Origin: Gammaproteobacteria bacterium
GTDB lineage: Bacteria; Pseudomonadota; Gammaproteobacteria; Arenicellales; JAJDZL01
Assembly: GCA_022823625.1 (NCBI GenBank)
Contig: JAJEHQ010000005.1
Location: 1 to 64,000, forward strand
Direction of reading: 5' to 3'
DNA: 64,000 nucleotides
Shown here: one piece after another, positions 37,739 through 46,352 of the stretch
Numbering within the stretch: position 1 is the stretch's first letter
Layout of the letters: the number at the start of each line of letters is the position of its first letter
Notes under the pieces: generated by a model
Database searches by the model: none
The model's input: only the letters and a program-made list of their open reading frames with translations
Told to the model about the DNA's origin: nothing
Position numbers and translations under genes: made by a program

Positions 37739-38725
37739 TCAAGCTAATTGAAATCCAACCTGATTAAGTGAATTCATCAGGGCGGCTTGATCTGCATCGC
37801 TGAGCGCATCGAGGGGTGGCCGCACTCTATTCCAGCTTGAATCAGACCGATAGTTAGCGTGAACTGCTTTCAGTGCAGCCGCAAGAGGATATTCAAACAC
37901 AATCGAACGAATGACTTCCACTCGAATCTGCGCATCCTCGGCCTGCTCTCCTTGGCGCCACAAATCAAAAACATGGCCAATGCCGTGCGGGTTGATGTCG
38001 GCAGTAGCAGTTATCGTGCCCGCACCGCCAGCACGAAGTCCTTTCAGCAGCAACGCGTCAGTGCCCGGCAAAATCGCCAAATCAGGATATCTGTTGATGT
38101 AGCCCTCGACACTTTCCCAGTCACCGGTCGAATCTTTAAGTCCTGCAATCACATCACCATGAGATTCTATCAATGCATCAATCAATTGATATGAAATCGG
38201 AACAGTACTCAATCGAGGAAAGTGATAGAGTAGAACTTTCAGACCTGGGCAATTGGTTTCATCAATTACATGTCTATAGGTTGAAATCAGACCAAATTCC
38301 GTTGGATCTTTGAAGTAAAACGGTGGAATCATCAGCACCGCCCTGCAACCTTGAGCGACCGCATGCTTTGTTACCTGAATAGTATCACTTATCGCTGTAA
38401 ATCCATTACCAACCACAATTCTCGACGAAGAAATTCCACGCGCTAGCAATGTTTCCAAAGCGTGCATCCGTTCGGCCGCGGAAAAGGAGGCAGCCTCACC
38501 CGTCGTACCGAACAAAACGATGCCACTGCATCCATTGGATAAAAGCCAGTTGACATGTTCGAACAACCTGGCATCGTCAATCGATAAATCTGCGTGTATC
38601 GGGGTTAAACATGGTGCCCAGACTCCTTCCAAGTTTACGGATTCGGCAATGTCCGTTATTTCATCACCTTGCATTGCAAGCGGCAGTGATTCTGAACCGC
38701 TCATATCCGATGCGGATGTTGACAT
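37739..38725 (-). CDS. DapA/NanA-family aldolase (dihydrodipicolinate synthase-like)
   Basis: 328 residues from the ATG at 38725. Class I pyruvate-type aldolase: GTTGE at 73-77, Tyr167 in LLYHFPRL and Schiff-base Lys197 in AGLKDSTGD. A Ser-rich N-terminal extension of about 33 residues precedes the barrel. It is divergent from the hydantoinase gene and far from lysine genes, so a catabolic aldolase is more likely than true DapA. Substrate unknown. Confidence 0.82.
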   Translation of the reverse strand: MSTSASDMSGSESLPLAMQGDEITDIAESVNLEGVWAPCLTPIHADLSIDDARLFEHVNWLLSNGCSGIVLFGTTGEAASFSAAERMHALETLLARGISSSRIVVGNGFTAISDTIQVTKHAVAQGCRAVLMIPPFYFKDPTEFGLISTYRHVIDETNCPGLKVLLYHFPRLSTVPISYQLIDALIESHGDVIAGLKDSTGDWESVEGYINRYPDLAILPGTDALLLKGLRAGGAGTITATADINPHGIGHVFDLWRQGEQAEDAQIRVEVIRSIVFEYPLAAALKAVHANYRSDSSWNRVRPPLDALSDADQAALMNSLNQVGFQLA

Positions 38726-38828
38726 AATTAACCGTTCCAATTAGGAGTAATCGACATTTTGGCTTTTACAATCGTCAAATCGATTGAAACTGTTCATTTA
38801 TATTATCCTGTTTTTTCGGATTGACCTT

Positions 38829-40817
38829 ATGCGACTTGGAATTGATACAGGAGGTACCTTTACCGATGCTGTTCTTTATGACAGCGAAAAAGGTCTGCTT
38901 CGAACCGCCAAATCACTAACCACACACTACGATCTCGCAGTAGGCATTCGAAATGTGGTCGGGCTGATTGATTCTGATCCTGACACACCGTTGTCCGACT
39001 TGGTTCAAGTGACCTCGATATCAACAACACTGGCAACGAATGCCATCGTTGAGGGAAGAGGGGGTACGGTCTGTCTGTTACTTATCGGCTACCGACCTGA
39101 AGCATTAGATCGTGCAGACCTGAGAAAAGCAATCCGAACAGACCCGGTGGAATTCATCGAAGGTGGACACACAGCGACGGGCGATGAGTATCAGACACTC
39201 GACCTGGAATCAGCGAAAGCGGCAATTTTGCGTCATGCTTCCTCTGTCACCGCATTCACCGTCGCAGCTCTGTTTTCAGTCCGCAACACTGAACACGAAG
39301 TTGCAGTCCGAAATTTGGTGCTTGAACTGACAGACAAACCTGTCACCTGCACGTTTGAACTGACTGCCAGTCTAAACGCGCCACGTCGGGCGATGACTGC
39401 AGTGCTGAATGCCAGACTGATTGCACCTATTTCACAGTTGATAAAGACCGTTCGATCGGAACTCGCTGCTAAAAAAATTAAATCTCCATTAATGGTTGTC
39501 AAGGGTGATGGCTCCATGATGGGGGCTGAGTTGGCGATGGTGAGACCTGTCGAAACCATACTCTCTGGACCTGCTGCAAGCATTATTGGTGCTGTTCACT
39601 TGGCAAAGTCTCCAGTTGCTGTTGTTTCTGACATCGGTGGTACAACAACCGACATTGCCGTTCTGAGAAATGGCAACCCTAGAATCGCACGAGATGGTGC
39701 CATGATCGGAGGGTTTCGAACATTCGTTGAAGCGGTGGATGTCTATACAGTCGGTTTGGGAGGAGACAGTATTGTCTCACCTAGTTCTCCATTGCGTGTT
39801 GGCCCGAATCGCGCACTGCCTCTTTCATGTCTTGGGCAGCAATATCCTGATATTTTGAAAATATTACAAGAACAACTTACGAAGAAGTGGCAGGAATATC
39901 AGGGCTGTTTTTTGCTTCGCCGTAAAGAATCAGAAGACTTAAACGGGCTAACCAGAAGCGATCTCAGATTGTGGGAGCAACTTGAGCACGGCCCCATAAG
40001 TTGCGATGAACTTTTCAAAGAACCAGCCATGTTAAGGGCTTTTCGACGAATGCGAACACTCGACCTTATTCACATGGCAGCATTTACACCGACCGATGCG
40101 CTACATCTGCTAGGAAAAATGGATCGCTGGTCAGTTGCTTCAGCAAATTTTGGTGCAGAAATCTGGCAGAGACACCTGTCTGGTCGGACAGGTGACTCAT
40201 TTACCAATACCACTGAGTTTGCAAAAGCGGTAGTTGAACTAATGGTTCAAAGATCAAGTTCCAGTCTAATCGAAGCGATTGCTGTTTCAGAAGTATTCAA
40301 GGTTCCAAATTCTGGCCTGAATGAATATCTGTTGAATCGCGCGGTTGGTTCTGAACGATCCAAGTTACTTGATGTTCAATTGCACATTGCAGGTGTACTT
40401 GCAGTTGTTGGTGCACCCGCGCGATCAATATATCCACAAGTCGCCAAACGCCTGAACACCAAAGTAAATATCGCTGAGTACCATGAAATTGGTAATGCAG
40501 TCGGGGCTGCAATCGGTACTGTAATGCAACGCGTATCAAGTTTGATAACATCTCCAGCTGAGGGTATTTATAGAGCACACACACCAAGCGGCATTCAGGA
40601 CTACGACAACCTTGATGATGCTGCAGATGCGGCAACCAAGGAACTGGAAGATCTGGCAAATCAGCGTGCAGCGGTATCAAAAGCTGCAAATGTAGACACC
40701 TCGGCTCAGCGCTCAGACGTTATCGTCCAGGGACTTGGCGGCTACTCGATTTTCATTGAATCGAGAATCACCGTAACGGTGCAAGGGGATGTTGATGTGA
40801 GAGTACAGCCCGTATAG
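38829..40817 (+). CDS. Hydantoinase/oxoprolinase HyuA-type subunit, without HyuB
   Basis: 662 residues from the ATG at 38829 (MRLGIDTGGTFTDAV); the upstream 15 codons are not family-like. The ASKHA-type Hydt_N plus Hydantoinase_A architecture is seen: GIDTGGTFTDAVLYD, STTLATNAIVEG, SGPAASIIGA, DIGGTTTDIAVLRNG, GLGGDSIV. HyuA subunits use ATP to open N-methylhydantoin, 5-oxoproline or carboxylate ketones such as acetone, normally with a HyuB partner. No HyuB gene is in the window. The segment about residues 345-490 is an unusual insertion with no known motif. It is the only plus-strand gene of the catabolic stretch. Confidence 0.85.
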   Translation: MRLGIDTGGTFTDAVLYDSEKGLLRTAKSLTTHYDLAVGIRNVVGLIDSDPDTPLSDLVQVTSISTTLATNAIVEGRGGTVCLLLIGYRPEALDRADLRKAIRTDPVEFIEGGHTATGDEYQTLDLESAKAAILRHASSVTAFTVAALFSVRNTEHEVAVRNLVLELTDKPVTCTFELTASLNAPRRAMTAVLNARLIAPISQLIKTVRSELAAKKIKSPLMVVKGDGSMMGAELAMVRPVETILSGPAASIIGAVHLAKSPVAVVSDIGGTTTDIAVLRNGNPRIARDGAMIGGFRTFVEAVDVYTVGLGGDSIVSPSSPLRVGPNRALPLSCLGQQYPDILKILQEQLTKKWQEYQGCFLLRRKESEDLNGLTRSDLRLWEQLEHGPISCDELFKEPAMLRAFRRMRTLDLIHMAAFTPTDALHLLGKMDRWSVASANFGAEIWQRHLSGRTGDSFTNTTEFAKAVVELMVQRSSSSLIEAIAVSEVFKVPNSGLNEYLLNRAVGSERSKLLDVQLHIAGVLAVVGAPARSIYPQVAKRLNTKVNIAEYHEIGNAVGAAIGTVMQRVSSLITSPAEGIYRAHTPSGIQDYDNLDDAADAATKELEDLANQRAAVSKAANVDTSAQRSDVIVQGLGGYSIFIESRITVTVQGDVDVRVQPV

Positions 40818-40884
40818 CGGAGATATGGAGCGTATAGCAGATTCTAGGGCAAAATTGTCATCACTCACCAGCAGCAACAACAAG

Positions 40885-42327
40885 TCATGCGACCGTTTTG
40901 AGTACCTGTCCTGGCCTTTTGCCGGTCCAACTACTGTCGCTATAAATCAGCTCACCATTGACGTAAACTGATTCAATTCCGTCCGCAGGCTGGATTGGAT
41001 TTTCGAATGTCGCTCGATCCAGAATGGTGTCTGGGTCAAAAATGACTACATCTGCACTCATGCCCTTGCGAATGAACCCGCGATCGGAAATTCCAAATGT
41101 AGTGGCAGTGTTTCCGGTCATTCGAGCGACAGCCTCTTCCAGAGGGAAAAGCCCCAAATCCCTTGCATAGTGACCAATCACCCTAGGAAACGTTCCCCAT
41201 AAACGCGGATGTGGAAAACGGTCGCTAGGCAGACCATCGGATCCGATCATTGCACCGGGAAACTTAAGCACTCGTTGTAAATCGGCTTCATCCATCTGGA
41301 AATAGATTGCACCGGCAGGCGAAAGCATTTCTACTGCCTTCTCTGCAGAAACACCCCAGTCTTCACAGATTGTGCTAAGTTCCGTTCCCGTAAACTCCGG
41401 GTAAGTATCTGACCATGTCACCAGGATTCGATCAGCATGTGGCAAATACTGTGGTAACAGGGAAGTTGAACTTGCGATATAGGGATAAACATCAAAATTC
41501 AAATTGACGGTTTGTTGAGCATTCTGAATCTGCATCAGTGTAGCCTGTGTTCTGCCCCAATTTTTCTTGCCACAGGTTTTGTGATGAGAAATAACGGTTC
41601 GAATGCCCGCATCCTTCGCGGCACGTATTGTCTCGTCAATCGACTTGTCGATGTGGTCACTTTCGTTCCGCATGTGTGTGGTATAGACGCCTTTGGATTT
41701 TGCTACGCGTGTAGCGAGTCGAATCACTTCATTTTCCGATGAGGCAATTGCAGGCGGATACTCAAGTCCAGTGCTGAACCCAGCATACCCGGCTTCCATT
41801 GCTGAATCAACCAAACGCTCCATGCCAAGAATTTCCGTTTCGGTTGCAGGACGGTCGAGACGGTCCATCGTGGCTACTCTGAGAGTTGAATGCCCAGCCA
41901 ACATTATGCTGTTCACCGCAGGCGGGGATTGTTCAAGCTCTTCAACATAAGCACGGGCCGTTGAAAATCGATACCAGTCTTTATCACCTAGCAGATTCAG
42001 GGGCGGGGGCGGGTCGCGATGAATTAGTGGAGCGAGACTGATTCCACAATTGCCCGCAACAACCGTCGTAACCCCCTGGCTGATCTTAGGCAGCATATCA
42101 GGATCGGACAGAAGGATTCGATCATCGTGCGTGTGTGCATCAATAAATCCAGGTGCAACACATTTTCCATCAGCATTAACTGAAGTATCGGAACTCCAGT
42201 CTCCAAGTGCGCCAACTGCAGCAATTCGCCCCTGCCTGACTGCAACGTCCGCGAAAAATGAATCACCACCGCTACCGTCAATAACCTGGCCACCACGAAT
42301 GATCAGATCAGCATTAAACTTAGACAC
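40885..42327 (-). CDS. N-acyl-D-amino-acid deacylase (D-aminoacylase family)
   Basis: 480 residues from a GTG at 42325-42327. That start has AAGGAAG closely upstream and overlaps the RACE-type gene by 8 nt; the frame continues upstream to 42405 inside that gene. Amidohydrolase superfamily motifs: APGFIDAHTHDD (metal His pair), GNCGISLAP with the zinc-bridging Cys, GFSTGLEYPP, TTHMRNE, ISHHKTCGKKNWG, and MIGSDGLPSD. Cleaves N-acyl groups from D-amino acids or related amides. Context suggests it opens an amide produced in the same pathway. Confidence 0.87.
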   Translation of the reverse strand: MSKFNADLIIRGGQVIDGSGGDSFFADVAVRQGRIAAVGALGDWSSDTSVNADGKCVAPGFIDAHTHDDRILLSDPDMLPKISQGVTTVVAGNCGISLAPLIHRDPPPPLNLLGDKDWYRFSTARAYVEELEQSPPAVNSIMLAGHSTLRVATMDRLDRPATETEILGMERLVDSAMEAGYAGFSTGLEYPPAIASSENEVIRLATRVAKSKGVYTTHMRNESDHIDKSIDETIRAAKDAGIRTVISHHKTCGKKNWGRTQATLMQIQNAQQTVNLNFDVYPYIASSTSLLPQYLPHADRILVTWSDTYPEFTGTELSTICEDWGVSAEKAVEMLSPAGAIYFQMDEADLQRVLKFPGAMIGSDGLPSDRFPHPRLWGTFPRVIGHYARDLGLFPLEEAVARMTGNTATTFGISDRGFIRKGMSADVVIFDPDTILDRATFENPIQPADGIESVYVNGELIYSDSSWTGKRPGQVLKTVA

Positions 42328-44320
42328 TTCGCTTCCTTCTTCGACGTCGTCTGCGTCGTTCTGAATCATTGGACGGCTCTGAATTTTGCGCTGGTAAATC
42401 GACAACTGTGCTTAAGTGTCTGTACTTGGCCGTTTTGTGAGGGATGGCCATTGCATCAACAAAATGACTTTGAAAACTGGGTTCAACTGCAGTTTCAACT
42501 TTCTCAATATTTTGGACAATGTGCTTTATATCCTCTCTGGACTGTCTGTCCAGTAAAGCAATTCTTGCACCAGTACCTGCAGCATTGCCTGCTGAGGTTA
42601 CTTGACTGAGTTCACAATCGGGAATCAGACCTAGAATCATCGCATACTTGACATCAACGTGACTGCCAAATGCACCAGCCAATCGAATCGCTTCTACCTC
42701 AGTCACATCCATTCGCTCCATCAGAAGTTTTACTCCTGCATAAAGCGCCGCTTTGGCTAACTGAATTGCCCGAACATCATTTTGAGTAATCATGATCTTT
42801 GGGTCTGAATCGTTCAGAACATAAGCAAATGTTCTGCCATCAGCAACGATTCGCTCGCTTAGTACTGCATTGCTTCCCAATATCACTCCATTTGAATCAA
42901 TTACTCCAACGAGATACATCTCTGCCACAACTTCTATAATTCCAGACCCGCAGATTCCGGTAACACCAGTACTGCAAACTGCCTCGTCAAACCCTTCTTC
43001 TGTAGACCAAAGATCGCATCCGATCACTTTGAATTTTGGGGATAGCGTTTCCTTATCAATTCGAACCCTCTCAATGGCACCTGGTGCGGCCCGCTGTCCA
43101 CTTGAAATTTGAGCACCTTCAAAAGCCGGACCGGTTGGACTGGACGCGGCAAGCATACGATGGCGGTTCCCAAGAATTATTTCAGCGTTGGTGCCAATAT
43201 CCACCAAGAGGGTCATTTCATCCCTCATATAGGGCTGTTCAGACAACACCATACCGGCAGCATCAGCACCGACGTGTCCGGCTATACACGGCAGCACAAA
43301 GGCTCGGGCATTGAAGTGAAATGAAAGGTCCAATTCATTCGTCCAAATACTAACCGCCTGATCTGTCGCCAAAGCAAAAGGTGCCCCACCTAGTTCTACT
43401 GGACTGATTCCAAGCAACAGATGGTGCATGACAGGATTTCCAACAAAAACAACATCCAGAATGTCGGTGACTTCGATGCCAGCAGATGCTGCGACATCTT
43501 CGCTGAGCTTCTGAATCGATTTGCGTACTTCCCTGGTAAGGGTTTCCTCCTTTCCCGGATTCATCATCAGATAAGATACCCGGCTCATTAGATCTTCGCC
43601 AAACCGAATCTGTGGATTCATGATGCCAGCAGATTCAACCACCTCACCACTGGAAAGATCACATAGATGTGCTGCAATTGTGGTTGAACCAACATCAATT
43701 GCCAAACCGTAAGCGTGACCTTTGAATCCCGGCCAAACTGCAACGATCTGAGTAGCGTTATGTACCGCGACCGTTACTCTCCACTCACCTTCGCGAAGAG
43801 TAGTCTGTACTCTTTGAATTTGTCTTAAGTCGCATGTCAAATTTTCGAGTCGCCACTCGAATTCCAGTGCGTCCTTTATGCGCTGCAGATCACCGGAAGG
43901 ATCGTACATGTTGGGTTCCTGTACTTCAACATAGTACATGCGAATGACAGGGTCAAGATTGATGTCGTGTACTTCAGCACGTTTCCTGACAACCTGTCGA
44001 TGCACCTGACTTTCAGGGGGTACGTCGATGATCACATCGCCAAGAATTTTGACCGAGCAGCCCAGACGCCGCCCCTCAATCAGATCGTGCGCTTTTGAGT
44101 AGTTGATTTCGAGAGGACTGAATGAAGATAGATGTTCAGCTCTCGATTCAACACCGTGTTTGGCAAAAGATCCGGTGCTCAACTCAATTTGACACCGACC
44201 GCACATGGCCCTACCGCCACAGACCGAATCAAGATCAACCCCAAGTGCTCTCGCTGCCTGCAAAACAGGCGTACCTATCGTAAACCGCCCGCGTCGTCCC
44301 GAAGGCGTAAAGACCACCAT
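42320..44320 (-). CDS. Reductive activator of corrinoid proteins (2Fe-2S ferredoxin + ASKHA domain, RACE/DUF4445)
   Basis: 666 residues from the ATG at 44320 (an in-frame TTG lies at 44341). N-terminal plant-type 2Fe-2S domain with CGGRAMCGRC and a fourth Cys in RRLGCSVKI. A linker follows, then an ASKHA ATPase domain (YGLAIDVGSTTIAAHLCDL, LLVDIGTNAEIILGN, GICGSGIIEVVAEM). RACE proteins use ATP to re-reduce Co(II) corrinoid that has become inactive, which matters most in aerobic cells. The protein ends in eight consecutive Arg encoded by mixed codons. It lies between the methyltransferase gene and the D-acylase gene, in one direction with both. Confidence 0.88.
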   Translation of the reverse strand: MVVFTPSGRRGRFTIGTPVLQAARALGVDLDSVCGGRAMCGRCQIELSTGSFAKHGVESRAEHLSSFSPLEINYSKAHDLIEGRRLGCSVKILGDVIIDVPPESQVHRQVVRKRAEVHDINLDPVIRMYYVEVQEPNMYDPSGDLQRIKDALEFEWRLENLTCDLRQIQRVQTTLREGEWRVTVAVHNATQIVAVWPGFKGHAYGLAIDVGSTTIAAHLCDLSSGEVVESAGIMNPQIRFGEDLMSRVSYLMMNPGKEETLTREVRKSIQKLSEDVAASAGIEVTDILDVVFVGNPVMHHLLLGISPVELGGAPFALATDQAVSIWTNELDLSFHFNARAFVLPCIAGHVGADAAGMVLSEQPYMRDEMTLLVDIGTNAEIILGNRHRMLAASSPTGPAFEGAQISSGQRAAPGAIERVRIDKETLSPKFKVIGCDLWSTEEGFDEAVCSTGVTGICGSGIIEVVAEMYLVGVIDSNGVILGSNAVLSERIVADGRTFAYVLNDSDPKIMITQNDVRAIQLAKAALYAGVKLLMERMDVTEVEAIRLAGAFGSHVDVKYAMILGLIPDCELSQVTSAGNAAGTGARIALLDRQSREDIKHIVQNIEKVETAVEPSFQSHFVDAMAIPHKTAKYRHLSTVVDLPAQNSEPSNDSERRRRRRRRKRSV

Positions 44321-44425
44321 TGCATCAGCGGCTTCAGTCAAGGAAATGTCTCAGGTTGAGTAAATAATCAGAACAGAATTGATGCTACCAAACTGCAAAA
44401 TAGTAATCGGCATTGAATACAAGGT

Positions 44426-45343
44426 TTACGCTCTGGCAGATTGTCTTCTGCGACTCCGGTTTCGGCGCCCTACCCGCTCGCCATTAGCGCTTTCACTAGT
44501 GGGTTGTCGAAATTTTGAAATCCAGCGCCGACACTCCCGATCCGTTCCCATCATTACATCAGCTGCCATGATTGAATTCATGATTTCTGGGTGCAGTGGA
44601 CTGGTGATCGCGGATGTCATGCCAGCGCCAATTGCCATCGTCAGAAAAGCCGAGTTTAAACCATTTCGATTTGGGAGCCCGAAACTGATGTTTGAAGCTC
44701 CGCATGTTGTGTTGACTTTGAGTTCTTCACGCAGGCGTTGAACAATTCGAAATACCTGCCGCCCAGCCAGGCCAATAGCACCAATCGGCATTACCAGAGG
44801 GTCAACGACAACATCGTTTCGAGAGATTCCGTAGTCTTCCGCTCGTTCGACGATTTTCTTGGCAACCTCATACCGAACATCGGGGTCTTCGGAAATTCCA
44901 GTCTCATCATTCGATATGGCGACTACTGCTGCGTCATACTTCTTTACCAGCGGCAAAACACTTTCCAGACGCTCTTCTTCACCCGTCACGGAGTTGACCA
45001 ATGGCCGACCCTGGTAAACTTCCAATCCTGCTTCCAGCGCTTCAACAATGGAGGAATCAATCGACAGGGGCACATCGGTCAGTGATTGCACCAATTGAAT
45101 ACATTCTGCAAGAATCCGTGGCTCATCGGCAAGAGGGATACCGGCATTGACATCAAGCATATGAGCGCCAGCCTCTACCTGGGCCAAGGCATCAGATTCG
45201 ACGCGACTGTAGTTCCCAATCGCCATCTCTGCAGCGAGTAGTTTCCGACCAGTGGGATTGATCCGTTCTCCAATAATACAGAACGGCCGCTCATAACCAA
45301 TAACAACCGTTTTTGTTTGTGATGCTACGACTGTTTCGGCCAT
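44426..45343 (-). CDS. Methyltetrahydrofolate:corrinoid methyltransferase (pterin-binding family)
   Basis: 305 residues. Pterin-binding TIM barrel: IGERINPTGRKLL, AGAHMLDVNAGIP, LSIDSSIVEALEAGL, NSVTGEE, and CGASNISFGLPNR. It moves methyl between corrinoid protein and tetrahydrofolate, feeding demethylation products into one-carbon metabolism. The SD GGAGTG lies before the ATG. The C-terminal 20 residues are Arg-rich (VGRRNRSRRRQSARA), echoing the tail of the RACE-type protein. The corrinoid protein gene is 60 nt upstream. Dihydropteroate synthase is excluded by the CGASNISFG segment and context. Confidence 0.9.
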   Translation of the reverse strand: MAETVVASQTKTVVIGYERPFCIIGERINPTGRKLLAAEMAIGNYSRVESDALAQVEAGAHMLDVNAGIPLADEPRILAECIQLVQSLTDVPLSIDSSIVEALEAGLEVYQGRPLVNSVTGEEERLESVLPLVKKYDAAVVAISNDETGISEDPDVRYEVAKKIVERAEDYGISRNDVVVDPLVMPIGAIGLAGRQVFRIVQRLREELKVNTTCGASNISFGLPNRNGLNSAFLTMAIGAGMTSAITSPLHPEIMNSIMAADVMMGTDRECRRWISKFRQPTSESANGERVGRRNRSRRRQSARA

Positions 45344-45403
45344 TAAGGTATCACTCCAGCAATCAACGCAGGTTCCTTGTTTTGGTAGTAAAGAACCTGG
45401 TGG

Positions 45404-46099
45404 CTATGCCCTAGCTCTAAGTTCTGAAATCAGTGCCTTGCAGGTTTCGACTGCCACCGCAGCATCGCGACAGTATGCATTCGCACCAATTGCCGAACCA
45501 AACTCTTCATTGAGCGGCGCACCACCTACAACCACAATGTAGTCGTCTCGAATTCCCTGCTCGAGCAGTGTGTCGATTACGACCTTCATGTAGGGCATTG
45601 TTGTAGTCAACAGTGCTGACATACCCAGCAACTCAGGTTTATGCTCTTCCAGCGCCGCCATGTAATTCTCAACCGGGTTATTTATACCAAGATTGATCAC
45701 TTCAAATCCAGCACCTTCCAGCATCATGGCCACCAGATTTTTTCCAATGTCATGAATATCACCCTTGACAGTTCCGATGACCATTTTTCCGATTGTCGGC
45801 GCTCCTGTCTCAGCCAAGAGTGGTCGCAAAATCGCCATGCCACCTTTCATTGCATTAGCTGACATCAGCACTTCTGGTACGAACAAAATACCGTCTCGAA
45901 AGTCGATGCCGACTATACGCATACCCTCAACGAGAGCATCTTGCAGAACATCATAAGGTTCCCAACCTCTATCCAGCAGAATATGAGTACCTTCTTCGAT
46001 TTCCTCCTTGAGTCCATCGTACAGGTCATCGTGCATCTGCTCAACCAGTTCTTCATCCGATAAAGCTGATAGGTCAATATCTTCTACGTCGTTATCCAT
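45404..46099 (-). CDS. Methyltransferase-associated corrinoid (B12-binding) protein, MtbC/MttC type
   Basis: 231 residues from the ATG at 46099 (an in-frame TTG lies at 46108). N-terminal helical cap (about 15-95) then a Rossmann B12 domain with the lower-ligand motif in TVKGDIHDIGKNLVAMML (Asp-x-His-x-x-Gly), later MSALLTTTMPYM and VVVGGAPLNEEF. It carries methyl between a substrate methyltransferase and the pterin methyltransferase. It is the first gene of the corrinoid module. No MttB/MtbB/MtgB-type substrate methyltransferase is encoded next to it. Confidence 0.92.
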   Translation of the reverse strand: MDNDVEDIDLSALSDEELVEQMHDDLYDGLKEEIEEGTHILLDRGWEPYDVLQDALVEGMRIVGIDFRDGILFVPEVLMSANAMKGGMAILRPLLAETGAPTIGKMVIGTVKGDIHDIGKNLVAMMLEGAGFEVINLGINNPVENYMAALEEHKPELLGMSALLTTTMPYMKVVIDTLLEQGIRDDYIVVVGGAPLNEEFGSAIGANAYCRDAAVAVETCKALISELRARA

Positions 46100-46352
46100 T
46101 GGGCACAATCCAAGAGTCTTGGTTCATCTAGGAACTCAGGGTGATCAAGTCAGAAAATTTTGCGTATTTTAACTTCTGCTGTTCAATTAGAAATAAAAAA
46201 TTTTTAGTGATTCTGCAGAACCGGTAGAGAGAATAGCAAGCCGTGAATTTCTAACAAATTTGAAAGTTTAATTGACTACAGAATATTAGACCTTTAGTCG
46301 TCAATTTTCTGGATTTATTTTCACAGTCAGTGAATAATTTTTTTACCACTCA

